In this document: piece after piece, positions 16,544 to 24,824 of the stretch
Layout: each line of letters begins with the position of its first letter
Numbering within the stretch: position 1 is the first letter of the stretch
Assembly (NCBI GenBank): GCA_002298335.1
Contig: DBNK01000025.1
Coordinates: 71,395-130,930 of the forward strand
Length of the DNA stretch: 59,536 nucleotides
Origin: Thalassolituus sp. UBA674
Lineage (GTDB): Bacteria > Pseudomonadota > Gammaproteobacteria > Pseudomonadales > Oceanobacteraceae
Direction of reading: 5' to 3'
Notes under the pieces: generated by a model
What the model was told of the DNA's origin: nothing
Database searches by the model: none
Seen by the model: the letters and a program-made list of their open reading frames with translations, nothing else
Made by a program: the position numbers and the translations under genes

Positions 16544-16738
16544 TCAGCGGGGTTTCGGGCTGCGTGGCCCGAACAGCAGCCAGGCAATGAAGCCCAGCAG
16601 CGGCAGGAACAGAATCGCCAGCACCCAGGCGACTTTCCCGGCGGTGGAAACGCGCGGGGACTGAACCACATTGATCAGGGCGTAGATGTCGGCGATCAGC
16701 AGCAGCAGAGTACCCACACCGGAAATTTCAATCATCAT
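16544..16738 (-). CDS. Small membrane protein with PLDc_N-like domain, paralogue
   Basis: 64 aa. It has two membrane helices (GTLLLLIADIYALINVVQS, VAWVLAILFLPLLGFIAWLLFGPR) with the same x-D-x-YA-I-VVQS and LLPLLG motifs as the following gene, so the pair is a tandem duplication. An AAGG-type ribosome-binding site lies upstream. It may be the tail of the sigma/anti-sigma/gmhB transcript, 68 bases after gmhB. Confidence 0.75.
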   Translation of the reverse strand: MMIEISGVGTLLLLIADIYALINVVQSPRVSTAGKVAWVLAILFLPLLGFIAWLLFGPRSPKPR

Positions 16739-16806
16739 GCATTGCCTGCCTTTTCAGAAATGCCACAACCCGGGCGCCGGGTCATTGTATCAGAGAGCAC
16801 TCAGTC

Positions 16807-17355
16807 TCAGTGCTGTGAGCTGAGTAACCAGTCTGTGAACGCCGCCAGGTCATCAAACACCGGCGCGTTTTCCAGCTCCGGGGTTTGGGCCAGTTTTGCT
16901 TCACTGCTGCGACCCTTCCCGGTACGCACCAGAGCGACCTGGCAGCCTGCGGCCAGACCGGCTTCGAGGTCCCGGATGGAGTCACCCACCATCCACGCGC
17001 CTTCCGCCGGGATGCCCAGCGCCTCTTCTGCCTGACGTATCAGACCGGGTAAAGGTTTACGGCAATCGCAACCGTCGTCCGGACCATGTGGACAAAAGGC
17101 GATGTGAGCGAAGCTCCCCCCCTGCTGCTCCGCCAGCGCGGTCATCTTTGCATGCATGGCTTCAAGGTCGGCCAGCGTAAAATACCCCCGCGCCAGGCCA
17201 CTCTGGTTGGTGGCCACGGTCACAGTATGTCCGGCCTTGCACAGACGCGCGACGGCTTCGGCACTGCCGGTCAGTGGAATCCACTCATCCACGGATTTTA
17301 CAAACGCGTCGGAGTCTTCATTGAGCACTCCGTCACGGTCAAGAATAATCAGCAT
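16807..17355 (-). CDS. gmhB: D-glycero-beta-D-manno-heptose-1,7-bisphosphate 7-phosphatase GmhB
   Basis: 182 aa from ATG 17355, whose A is shared with the TAA of the anti-sigma gene (TAATG), so translation is probably coupled. It is a HAD-superfamily phosphatase: LDRDGVLN holds the nucleophile and general-acid aspartates, VATNQSG is motif II, CPHGPDDGCDCRKP is the zinc-binding cysteine loop with motif III lysine, and MVGDSIRDLEAG is motif IV. It makes heptose 1-phosphate in the ADP-heptose pathway, whose HldE and HldD are encoded at 33.5-35.9 kb. Placement behind a sigma/anti-sigma pair is unusual. Confidence 0.92.
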   Translation of the reverse strand: MLIILDRDGVLNEDSDAFVKSVDEWIPLTGSAEAVARLCKAGHTVTVATNQSGLARGYFTLADLEAMHAKMTALAEQQGGSFAHIAFCPHGPDDGCDCRKPLPGLIRQAEEALGIPAEGAWMVGDSIRDLEAGLAAGCQVALVRTGKGRSSEAKLAQTPELENAPVFDDLAAFTDWLLSSQH

Positions 17356-18113
17356 TATCCGGTTTTCGCCTGCCATCCTTCCACTTTCACACACAGGCCT
17401 TTGGCTATGATGTCCGGCCCGGGCGTCAGCACCTGAGCGGTGGTTTCAACCGACACAATCAGATGTTCTGCGCTGCTGATCATACCCCATTGCGGTTTAC
17501 TCAGGGTTTTTTCGATGTGTTTTTCCACCGGAATTGTGCCAAGGCTGCGGATATGACCGTCTTCTTTCGAAATAGCCCACAGGTGCAGAACCTGATCATC
17601 CGCAATCACCGGCTTCTGTAGCATATCCAGTGATAACTGCCGCCCTTCCTGCACCAGTGTGACTACCATACTGGGCTGATCGTCGCTGTTTTTCATGACC
17701 GCCACATAATTCACCACCCCAGACGCTGAATTGGAGGCAGGCTGATTCAGCTGCAGGGTCAGCAATACGCCCAGTACCAGCGCAAAGGCAAAGCCGGTCG
17801 CTGTCAGGTAGCGCCACAGATTCAGACGTTGTTTCAGGGATTCAATCAGAGAGCCACTGTCTGATGCCGCTGCGGGGTTAATGGCCTGATCAATGCCAGC
17901 CCAGACTGAGGCTGCGGGGGGCAGTTCCGCTACGCTGTCGTTCAGTGGTTGCAGCTGGTTTTCCCAGTGGCGCACCCGCAGCTGCAGGGCGGGTATCTGT
18001 TGCATCAGCGTCTGCATGCGGCGGCGTGCCGGACCACGCAGTGTGCCGAGCACATATTGCGCTGCCAGCTGATCCTGCAGCTCCGGATTCTGATAGCGGC
18101 TTAACGGAGACAT
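17355..18113 (-). CDS. Anti-sigma factor, RskA-like
   Basis: 252 aa. The N-terminal half (about residues 1-95, LSRYQNPELQDQLAAQYVLGTLRGPARRRM) is a helical cytoplasmic domain like that of anti-sigma-K factors. A single membrane helix follows (YLTATGFAFALVLGVLLTLQL, about residues 97-117). A periplasmic domain of RskA type comes last (VAVMKNSDDQPSMVVTLVQEG, LHLWAISKEDGHIRSLG). It should hold the sigma factor encoded upstream, whose 3' end it overlaps by 13 bases. Release would be by regulated proteolysis or a ligand. Confidence 0.85.
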   Translation of the reverse strand: MSPLSRYQNPELQDQLAAQYVLGTLRGPARRRMQTLMQQIPALQLRVRHWENQLQPLNDSVAELPPAASVWAGIDQAINPAAASDSGSLIESLKQRLNLWRYLTATGFAFALVLGVLLTLQLNQPASNSASGVVNYVAVMKNSDDQPSMVVTLVQEGRQLSLDMLQKPVIADDQVLHLWAISKEDGHIRSLGTIPVEKHIEKTLSKPQWGMISSAEHLIVSVETTAQVLTPGPDIIAKGLCVKVEGWQAKTG

Positions 18114-18661
18114 TTCGATAACCTCTCGAGACCACGTTTCAGCCAGGATTTGATGGTGTTCAGCGGTTGTGCCAGATGCTCGGCAATGTCATCGCGGCTG
18201 TAACCGTAGTAGTAGGCCATCATGATGGCATTGCGGTTTAACGTATCCAGCGTCTGCAGACACAGGTTCAGGCGTTCGGTCATGGCGCCCTGCTCCAGTA
18301 CCTCGCTGACAGACTGCCCGGCAGGCTCCTCAATAAAGTCCTGCAGTTCATGCAGCTGGTCGCGACGTCGTTGTTCACTCTGCTCGGCCCGCAGTTTATC
18401 CAGTGCCCGGTAGCGAACCACTGAGGTCAGCCAGGCCATGGGTTCTCCCTGATCGGCCCGGTATTCCGAAGCCTTGTGCCAGATCTGCAGCATGCCTTCC
18501 TGCAGGGCTTCATGGCTCAGCTCGCGGTTCTGCAGAATACGGAAGGCCACGCCGTTCAATCGGGCGGCAGTCAGATCATAAAGACGTCGCAGAGCCTGCT
18601 GATCACGCAGCACTATCCTCCCGAGCAGATGCTCCAGTGTCTGGTTGTCGGTCTGGGTCAT
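18101..18661 (-). CDS. ECF-type RNA polymerase sigma factor (SigK-like)
   Basis: 186 aa from ATG 18661; an in-frame GTG at 18694 is also possible, and neither has a clear ribosome-binding site. Region 2 is recognisable in RLYDLTAARLNGVAFRILQNRELSHEALQEGMLQIWHKA and AWLTSVVRYRALDKLR. Region 4 is RNAIMMAYYYGYSRDDIAEHLAQPLNTIKSWLKRGLERL, the -35-binding helix-turn-helix. There is no region 1 or 3. It forms a unit with the overlapping anti-sigma gene. The stimulus is unknown. Confidence 0.9.
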   Translation of the reverse strand: MTQTDNQTLEHLLGRIVLRDQQALRRLYDLTAARLNGVAFRILQNRELSHEALQEGMLQIWHKASEYRADQGEPMAWLTSVVRYRALDKLRAEQSEQRRRDQLHELQDFIEEPAGQSVSEVLEQGAMTERLNLCLQTLDTLNRNAIMMAYYYGYSRDDIAEHLAQPLNTIKSWLKRGLERLSKCLR

Positions 18662-18801
18662 AGGGTGGTCACTCTGATCTCCGGTTCCTTGCACAGTGAT
18701 GTGTCAGGGTGAGGCACATAACAATACCCCGCGACGTTTGTAACAGAATCCGGGCGCGGAATAAAAGCCGCACGTCCCTGCTCTGTCCTCTTTATCAGGA
18801 A

Positions 18802-18827
18802 TACGTTGCCGGGGGCCTGAAAGTTGC
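18802..18827 (-). promoter_or_regulatory. Possible ECF-type autoregulatory promoter upstream of the sigma gene
   Basis: On the minus strand GCAACTTT (18820-18827) is followed about 15 bases later by CGTA (18802-18805). This fits the AAC ... CGT pattern shared by many ECF promoters. It lies about 140 bases upstream of the sigma gene. The inverted repeat TTGTTGA/TCAACAA (18829-18851) sits directly in front of it. The call rests on pattern only. Confidence 0.3.
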
Positions 18828-18828
18828 G

Positions 18829-18851
18829 TTGTTGAGGATTTTTTTCAACAA
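18829..18851. repeat. Inverted repeat TTGTTGA-9-TCAACAA
   Basis: Seven-base perfect arms with nine bases between, flanked by outer GTTGC (18823-18827) and GCAAC (18855-18859) that extend the symmetry. It may be an operator or hairpin at the sigma operon promoter. Confidence 0.4.
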
Positions 18852-18861
18852 ACTGCAACTA

Positions 18862-19245
18862 TTTCTCACCGGGCCGCGTAGATCCTGATAGCCGTGACGG
18901 ATAACCGGAGTGAGACGAACCGCAGCCCCGCCCGTGTCCGGATTGGCGACAGAAAGCATCAGCGTCTGCGAACAGCAGGCATTCAATCATTGTGAAGTTT
19001 GCCAGCGCAAAGTAAGAGGTTAAGAGATATCAGGCAGGTCTGACACCTGAGTGGCAGCAGAAGTGGAGTGCTGCCGATTTGACAGTTTGCTGAACCGGAC
19101 TTACTTTTCAGGTGTCCTGCGGTTGATCAACAAGAATATGAAGGATCATACCTGCCTCTCAGCCCCGCGACATTAGCCCAAAACCACTAATGCCTGTGTT
19201 GTAACTGGTCATACTCACCCGTTAAGGATATGCAGGGGTGTTTAT
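18862..19245. other. Gene-free gap with nested inverted repeats
   Basis: No gene can be supported between the sigma operon and the lipoprotein gene. The gap contains AAAGTAAG (19009-19016) complementary to CTTACTTT (19100-19107), GACACCTGA (19042-19050) complementary to TCAGGTGTC (19108-19116), and a local GGCAGCA/TGCTGCC hairpin (19053-19075). The first two pairings cross each other, as in a pseudoknot, or could alternate. No known RNA family is recognised. Confidence 0.45.
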
Positions 19246-21381
19246 ATGCGTCCGTCTCTCATTGTTTACATCGTATTACTGGTATCGCTCCCAGGATTGA
19301 GCGCATGCAATGGCTCGGGTGGACGTTCCGGGCCACAGGACACCATTGTGGTGCAGGATCCGGAGACTCCGGATAGCACTGACGATGCCGGCGGTTCCGG
19401 CCCGGACCAGGCCCCGGCGGCACCGGCCGATACCACATCATCACCATCAACACCGCATAATGAACGGCCGCTGTTCTCCGGTGAATTTATCTGGTCTGCG
19501 CCGGAAAATACGGCTGTCCCTGGTCTGAGCATTGAGGTTTCTGATGCAGATGGTGACCCGCTGACACTCACCATGAGCGGTGATGACGCGGCGTTCTTCA
19601 CACTGAATGTGGCTGAGCTCAGGCTGGAAACGGAGCTGGTGGCGAATCATGAATCCCCGGAAGACAGCGACCGCAACAATGAATACGTCATCACCCTCAC
19701 GGCCAATGACGGTCTGAGCCGCACGTCACAGGACTATACCCTCATCATCACCGACGAGGTCGACACCATCCTCGAAGAGCGTGGCGCCTTTGTGTTGACC
19801 GGCAGTTCAGTGGGCGATGCCGTCGCTGCTGGCACAGCGGTGTCTGCCGCAGGCGATGCGGATGCAGATAACCGCGATGATGTTGCGTTCAGCCTGCCCG
19901 GCTATTCCTTACCCGGAAATCTGACCCGTGATGGCCGGGTTCTGCTGATGACGGCCAATCAGGCTCTGAACCTGACGGAGCCTGTGACTGACCTGGCGCG
20001 GTATGCGCAGCAGCTGCTGCGCTTTGATGGTGGTGATGAGGATGCGGCCGGCAGTAGTCTGGCATTGCTGGATGTGGACCGTGATGACCGCAATGAGCTG
20101 CTGATCAGCTCACCCCTGGTGGATGATGCCGGGCGGGTGGATATGATCAGTGATGACACCATCACCGCCGGTCTGGCTGCTGGAGACGCTGCAGGGACAG
20201 TGTCATTACCGGATCTGCCCGGGACAGCAGACCCGGGCAGCGGGCTCAGTATGGTCTCCACGGCAGTGGAAGACGCACGCCTGGGCGAGCGCATTGCCAG
20301 CGCCGGTGATATCAATGGCGATGGCATTCTGGACCTGCTGGTGTGCGTGCCGGGTACTGACCGCAGTGGGTTACAGGATGTGGGGCGTGCTTATGTGGTG
20401 TTCGGGGATGCCCTGCTGGCAGGTGGTTATGGTCTGCTGCTGGATCTGAATCAGGCGGTGACTGATAAACAGGCGGTGTTGATGAATGGCCTCGGGCAGC
20501 AGGATTTTGAAGGCTTCTGCAGTGCTGGGTCGGCGGCCGGTGATGTGAATGGCGATGGTTTTGATGACCTGCTGGTGGTGGCTGCAGCCGATGACGATAC
20601 TCATTCACGCCAGCGTAACGTTTACCTGTTCAGCGGCTTGCTTCTGGCGACGGCACGGCAGGAATCTCCGGTCATCGATCTGCTGTCAGAGCTGGCACTC
20701 AGCACCCGCCGCACAATTAACTTTATTCCCGAAACTGCGATTGCCAGTGATGGCCTGAGCCTGGGCGGCGGTCATGACTTCAATAATGATGGTTTCAGCG
20801 ACATTCTGATCGGCGATCCTCTGGGGAATGGCAGTGAAGGCCGTGCGTATCTGATTTACGGGGCCAGTGGCTTTTTTCTGGTCAGTGAGCCGGACATTCC
20901 TCTGAGCACTGTATCGGCGAACGGTCTTGGTGTGGAAATCCGTGGTGATATCAGCCTGGGTGACTTTGCGGGGCAGATCACTCAGGGCCGCGATATGACC
21001 GGTGACAACGTGACCGATGTTCTTATTACGGGACGCCCGGCGTCGGACAGCAGTGGTCTGGTGTATGTGCTGTCAGGAAGTGCCCTCAGTGATCGTTCTG
21101 ACCTGGATATCACAGACTGTGGGCGCAGCGTTGAAGGTCTGGTCATCCGTAATGCCGGTGATCAGGCCCAGGGGATGGTGATTGCAGTGGCGGGGGATGT
21201 GGATGGTGATCAGCGTCAGGAAGTCCTGATAGGTTCGCCACAGTCGCGCAGTGGCAGCGGGCTGGTGTATCTGATTTCCGGTGAGCTGATCAGTGACCAG
21301 ATTGCGGCGGCGGCGGAATCCGGTGAGGACGCGGTGCTGGATCTTATGGGGTTGTTCCCTGAACTGGATGTCATCCCCTGA
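19246..21381 (+). CDS. Large FG-GAP / integrin-alpha-like lipoprotein with cadherin-like domain
   Basis: 711 aa. The signal peptide ends in the lipobox LSAC (cysteine at about 21), so it is a lipoprotein, probably exposed on the outer membrane. A serine/threonine/proline-rich linker follows. Next is a cadherin-like domain (about residues 75-175, with GEFIWSAPENTAVPGLSIEVSDADGD and YVITLTANDGLSRTSQDYTL). The rest is a beta-propeller of FG-GAP repeats with calcium-loop motifs DINGDGILDLLV, DVNGDGFDDLLV, DFNNDGFSDILIGD, DMTGDNVTDVLI and DVDGDQRQEVLIG. Such proteins usually act in adhesion or surface binding; the ligand is unknown. Confidence 0.85.
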   Translation: MRPSLIVYIVLLVSLPGLSACNGSGGRSGPQDTIVVQDPETPDSTDDAGGSGPDQAPAAPADTTSSPSTPHNERPLFSGEFIWSAPENTAVPGLSIEVSDADGDPLTLTMSGDDAAFFTLNVAELRLETELVANHESPEDSDRNNEYVITLTANDGLSRTSQDYTLIITDEVDTILEERGAFVLTGSSVGDAVAAGTAVSAAGDADADNRDDVAFSLPGYSLPGNLTRDGRVLLMTANQALNLTEPVTDLARYAQQLLRFDGGDEDAAGSSLALLDVDRDDRNELLISSPLVDDAGRVDMISDDTITAGLAAGDAAGTVSLPDLPGTADPGSGLSMVSTAVEDARLGERIASAGDINGDGILDLLVCVPGTDRSGLQDVGRAYVVFGDALLAGGYGLLLDLNQAVTDKQAVLMNGLGQQDFEGFCSAGSAAGDVNGDGFDDLLVVAAADDDTHSRQRNVYLFSGLLLATARQESPVIDLLSELALSTRRTINFIPETAIASDGLSLGGGHDFNNDGFSDILIGDPLGNGSEGRAYLIYGASGFFLVSEPDIPLSTVSANGLGVEIRGDISLGDFAGQITQGRDMTGDNVTDVLITGRPASDSSGLVYVLSGSALSDRSDLDITDCGRSVEGLVIRNAGDQAQGMVIAVAGDVDGDQRQEVLIGSPQSRSGSGLVYLISGELISDQIAAAAESGEDAVLDLMGLFPELDVIP

Positions 21382-21436
21382 TGATTAGAAACACCCGGAG
21401 CATGAGAAGCTGTGGAATGAGGAATTAACAGTGACA

Positions 21437-21470
21437 AAAAAGCCCGGCACCAGATAGGGACCGGGCTTTT
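21437..21470. terminator. Bidirectional terminator between the FG-GAP lipoprotein gene and glyS
   Basis: AAAAGCCCGG and CCGGGCTTTT form a ten-pair stem around CACCAGATAGGGA, with A on the left and T on the right. It can therefore end transcripts from both converging genes. Confidence 0.9.
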
Positions 21471-21485
21471 CTGATCGGCATAGAA

Positions 21486-23558
21486 TTACAGCAGGGAAAT
21501 ATCCGCAATCCCGATAAACAGACCCTGCAGCTGCTTCAGCAGCGCCAGGCGGTTGTTCTTCAGGGCTTCGTCATCGGCCATGACCATCACCTTGTCGAAG
21601 AAGGCATCAACGGTGTCACGCAGACCCGACAGCTCGGTCAGCGCGGCGCTGTAGTCGCCAGCCGCCATCAACGGAGCAACGGCCGCCTGCTTGGCAGACA
21701 CCTGTTCCGCCAGAGCTTTTTCTTCAGCCTCAACCAGCAGATCGCTGTTCACGTCCGCGGTGACGGCATCGCCGCCATTCTTGGCGAGGATGTTCGATAC
21801 CCGTTTGTTCGCCGCAGCCAGTGATTCGGCGGCATCCAGTTTACTGAATTCAAACACAGCTTTAACGCGACGGTTAATGTCGAGTGCGTTGGTGACGCCC
21901 AGAGCACGTACGGCCTGGAATACACCCGCCGGGATGTTCTCATCCGCGTACCAGGCGCTGAAGCGATCCAGCATGTATTCCAGCAGAGTGGCTTTGGTGT
22001 CAGCTTTCGGTGCGGTCTGCCAGTCACCTTCCAGCGCGTAATCAATCAGAGTACCGAGGTCGATGTCGATCTCTTTCTCAACCAGAATTCGCAGCACACC
22101 CAGAGACGCACGACGCAGAGCAAACGGGTCTTTCGAGCCAGTCGGAATCTGACCTAAGCCAAACAGACCAACAAGGCTGTCGAGGCGGTCGGCCAGCGCA
22201 ATCAGAGTACCGGTCTCAGTCGCAGGCAGTGCATCACCGGCAAAGGCAGGCATGTACTGTTCAACCATGGCGGCAGCCACGTCAGCGTGTTCACCATCGT
22301 GCTCGGCGTAGTATTTACCGGCCAGACCCTGCAGGTCGGTGAATTCGAACACCATGTTGGATACGAGGTCGTTCTTACACAGCTGGGCGGCGCGCTCAAC
22401 CAGTGCTTTATCACTACCAGTCTCACCGGCAATACGGGACGCCAGAGCGCCGATACGGCGGGCTTTGTCAGCAACCGAACCCAGCTTGTTGACCCAGACC
22501 ACGTTTTCGAGCTTGGCGAAACGGCTTTCCAGTTTCTGCTTACGGTCGGTATCCCAGAAGAAAGCGGCATCCGACAGACGTGGACGGATCACTTTCTCGT
22601 TACCTGAGATCACCTGTGCCGGATCTTTCGATTCGATGTTCGATACGGTGATGAAATTCGGCAGCAGCTTGCCGTCTTTCATCACGTGGAAGTATTTCTG
22701 ATGCTCTTTCATGGAAGACACCAGTGCTTCTGGTGGTACGCGCAGGAAGTCTTCGTCGAAAGAGCCTGCCAGTGCCACCGGCCACTCGTTCAGTGCGGTG
22801 ACTTCGTCGAGCAGGTCGTCGTCTATCACGGCTTCGCCACCGAGTTTTTCGCCTTCGGCAGTGACCTGTTCTTTGATCAGGGCAGAGCGCTCTGCGAAGT
22901 CAGCCATCACATAGGCGTCACGCAGCTTGCCTTCGTACTCACCCGGAGAGGCAATGGTGATTTCGCCACTGGAGTGGAAGCGGTGACCGCGGGTCGTGTT
23001 GCCGGCTTTCAGGCCCAGCACTTCGGCGTCGACTACGTCATCGCCCAGCAGCATCAGCAGCCACTGCACCGGACGCACGAATTCAACGCGCGAGGCACCC
23101 CAGCGCATACGCTTAGGAATCGGCAGTTTGTCGAGGCTGGTCTGCACGATATCACCCAGCAGTTCAGTGCTTGGTTTCCCTTTGATGGTTTGGACAACCA
23201 TCAGTTTTCCAGCATTTTTTCCTTCAGATTCCGGAGCTACTTTAAGCTCACTAACGGAAACCCCTGCTCTGGCAGCAAACCCTTCAGCCGCTTTGGTTGG
23301 GTTGCCATCCGAATCAAAGGCGATATTGGCTGGTGGGCCAAATTGGGTTTCTTGGAGGGATAGTTGGGTATCCTGAACGTCTTTAATCCGAACTGCTAAT
23401 CGGCGAGGAGCAGCAAAAGTTTCTACTGAGCCATGATCCAAACGAGCATCCAGTAAGCCATCGATGATGCCTTGGCGGAAAGCGATGGAAAGGGGTTTCA
23501 GTGCCTTTGGCGGGAGCTCTTCGGTACCCAGTTCAACCAGAAAATCTTTTAGAGCCAT
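21486..23558 (-). CDS. glyS: Glycyl-tRNA synthetase beta subunit
   Basis: 690 aa, the usual length. It begins MALKDFLVELGTEELPPKALKPL, the family N-terminus. It also contains FAAPRRLAVRI, RMRWG, an ITVSNIESKDP segment and a C-terminal anticodon-binding-like domain ending FFDKVMVMADDEALKNNRLALLKQLQGLF. With GlyQ it forms the alpha2beta2 enzyme that charges tRNA-Gly. Its ATG overlaps the TAA of glyQ (TAATG), so translation is likely coupled. Confidence 0.96.
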   Translation of the reverse strand: MALKDFLVELGTEELPPKALKPLSIAFRQGIIDGLLDARLDHGSVETFAAPRRLAVRIKDVQDTQLSLQETQFGPPANIAFDSDGNPTKAAEGFAARAGVSVSELKVAPESEGKNAGKLMVVQTIKGKPSTELLGDIVQTSLDKLPIPKRMRWGASRVEFVRPVQWLLMLLGDDVVDAEVLGLKAGNTTRGHRFHSSGEITIASPGEYEGKLRDAYVMADFAERSALIKEQVTAEGEKLGGEAVIDDDLLDEVTALNEWPVALAGSFDEDFLRVPPEALVSSMKEHQKYFHVMKDGKLLPNFITVSNIESKDPAQVISGNEKVIRPRLSDAAFFWDTDRKQKLESRFAKLENVVWVNKLGSVADKARRIGALASRIAGETGSDKALVERAAQLCKNDLVSNMVFEFTDLQGLAGKYYAEHDGEHADVAAAMVEQYMPAFAGDALPATETGTLIALADRLDSLVGLFGLGQIPTGSKDPFALRRASLGVLRILVEKEIDIDLGTLIDYALEGDWQTAPKADTKATLLEYMLDRFSAWYADENIPAGVFQAVRALGVTNALDINRRVKAVFEFSKLDAAESLAAANKRVSNILAKNGGDAVTADVNSDLLVEAEEKALAEQVSAKQAAVAPLMAAGDYSAALTELSGLRDTVDAFFDKVMVMADDEALKNNRLALLKQLQGLFIGIADISLL

Positions 23559-24538
23559 TATTTTTTCTCCTCAGCGGCTGCCTTTTCAGCCTTTTGGGCT
23601 TCATAACGTGCGAGTACATCGGCACGGTTGGCTTCGTCCGCCAGCGGGAAGCCTTTTTCAGCACGGCTGTCGAAGTACGCCTGAGCTACAGCACGGGCCA
23701 GGGTACGGACGCGGAGGATATAACCCTGACGCTCGGTCACAGAGATGGCGCCGCGGGCATCCAGCAGGTTAAAGGTGTGAGACGCTTTCAGAACCTGCTC
23801 GTAGGCAGGCAGAGGCAGGTTCGCTTCGATAAGGCGCAGGGCGTCTTTCTCGTACTGGTTGAACGCGGTGAACAGGAAGTCGACGTCCGCGTATTCAAAG
23901 TTGTACGCCGACTGCTCCACTTCGTTCTGGTGGAAGACGTCGCCATAAGTCACGGCTTTGCCGTCCGGGCCGTAGGTCCAGACCAGATCGTACACCGAGT
24001 CGACTTCCTGCAGGTACATGGCGATACGCTCAAGACCGTAGGTGATCTCACCGGTCACCGGGAAGCACTCAAGGCCGCCCACCTGCTGGAAGTAGGTGAA
24101 CTGAGTCACTTCCATACCGTTCAGCCAGACTTCCCAGCCCAGACCCCAGGCGCCCAGCGTCGGAGATTCCCAGTTGTCTTCAACAAAGCGGATGTCGTGC
24201 ACCAGGGTGTCGATGCCCATCGCACGCAGAGACTCAAGGTAGAGCTCCTGAATGTTCACCGGGTTCGGCTTCATCACTACCTGAAACTGGTAGTAGTGCT
24301 GCAGACGGTTGGGATTCTCACCATAACGGCCATCGGTCGGGCGGCGGCTCGGCTGAACATAGGCAGAGGCCCAGTTCTCTGGTCCGATGGCGCGCAGAAA
24401 GGTCGCGGTGTGGAAGGTACCGGCTCCGACTTCCATATCGAGCGGTTGGTTAATCACACAGCCCTGTTCGGACCAGTATTCCTGCAGGGCGGCAATCAGG
24501 CCCTGAAAGGTTTTGATGTTATGGCGGCTCTCACTCAC
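23558..24538 (-). CDS. glyQ: Glycyl-tRNA synthetase alpha subunit
   Basis: 326 aa from GTG 24538, giving MSESRHNIKTFQGLIAALQEYW, which matches where homologues begin. The frame is open to ATG 24568 (336 aa), but that codon lacks a ribosome-binding site and would lie only about eight bases after the predicted transcript start. The catalytic class II domain is clear: DMEVGAGTFHTATFLRAIGPE, YVQPSRRPTDGRYGENPNRLQHYYQFQV and LGLGWEVWLNGMEVTQFTYFQQVGG. This subunit activates glycine. It is the first gene of glyQS. Confidence 0.95.
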   Translation of the reverse strand: MSESRHNIKTFQGLIAALQEYWSEQGCVINQPLDMEVGAGTFHTATFLRAIGPENWASAYVQPSRRPTDGRYGENPNRLQHYYQFQVVMKPNPVNIQELYLESLRAMGIDTLVHDIRFVEDNWESPTLGAWGLGWEVWLNGMEVTQFTYFQQVGGLECFPVTGEITYGLERIAMYLQEVDSVYDLVWTYGPDGKAVTYGDVFHQNEVEQSAYNFEYADVDFLFTAFNQYEKDALRLIEANLPLPAYEQVLKASHTFNLLDARGAISVTERQGYILRVRTLARAVAQAYFDSRAEKGFPLADEANRADVLARYEAQKAEKAAAEEKK

Positions 24539-24582
24539 GGTGGATATCCCAGATTTGCGGCTTTGCATAAAAAAGAGGCCGG

Positions 24583-24591
24583 ATTATAGCA
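24583..24591 (-). promoter_or_regulatory. Extended -10 promoter of glyQS
   Basis: On the minus strand TGCTATAAT reads as an extended -10 (TGn) with a perfect TATAAT (24583-24588). No good -35 element is visible at 17 bases. The same GCTATAATCC string occurs before argH. Confidence 0.55.
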
Positions 24592-24824
24592 GCCTTGGAA
24601 CACGAATACAGATGTGCCGGGAGAACAGTGGAGATGCGGGCCGGGGGACGATTTCTGTGCACCGGGGTCAGGAATGCTTTTGCCTGACAAATGTCATCAA
24701 TCTGACTTTCCTGTCATGCCAGAATTCAGCCTGAAACTGGCCTTTCCGGCCCTGTCGGGCGTGAGGACATTCACTTAGAGTGAGCGGCGTTAGATAAGGT
24801 AATAATCTGATCAGGGAGACGATA

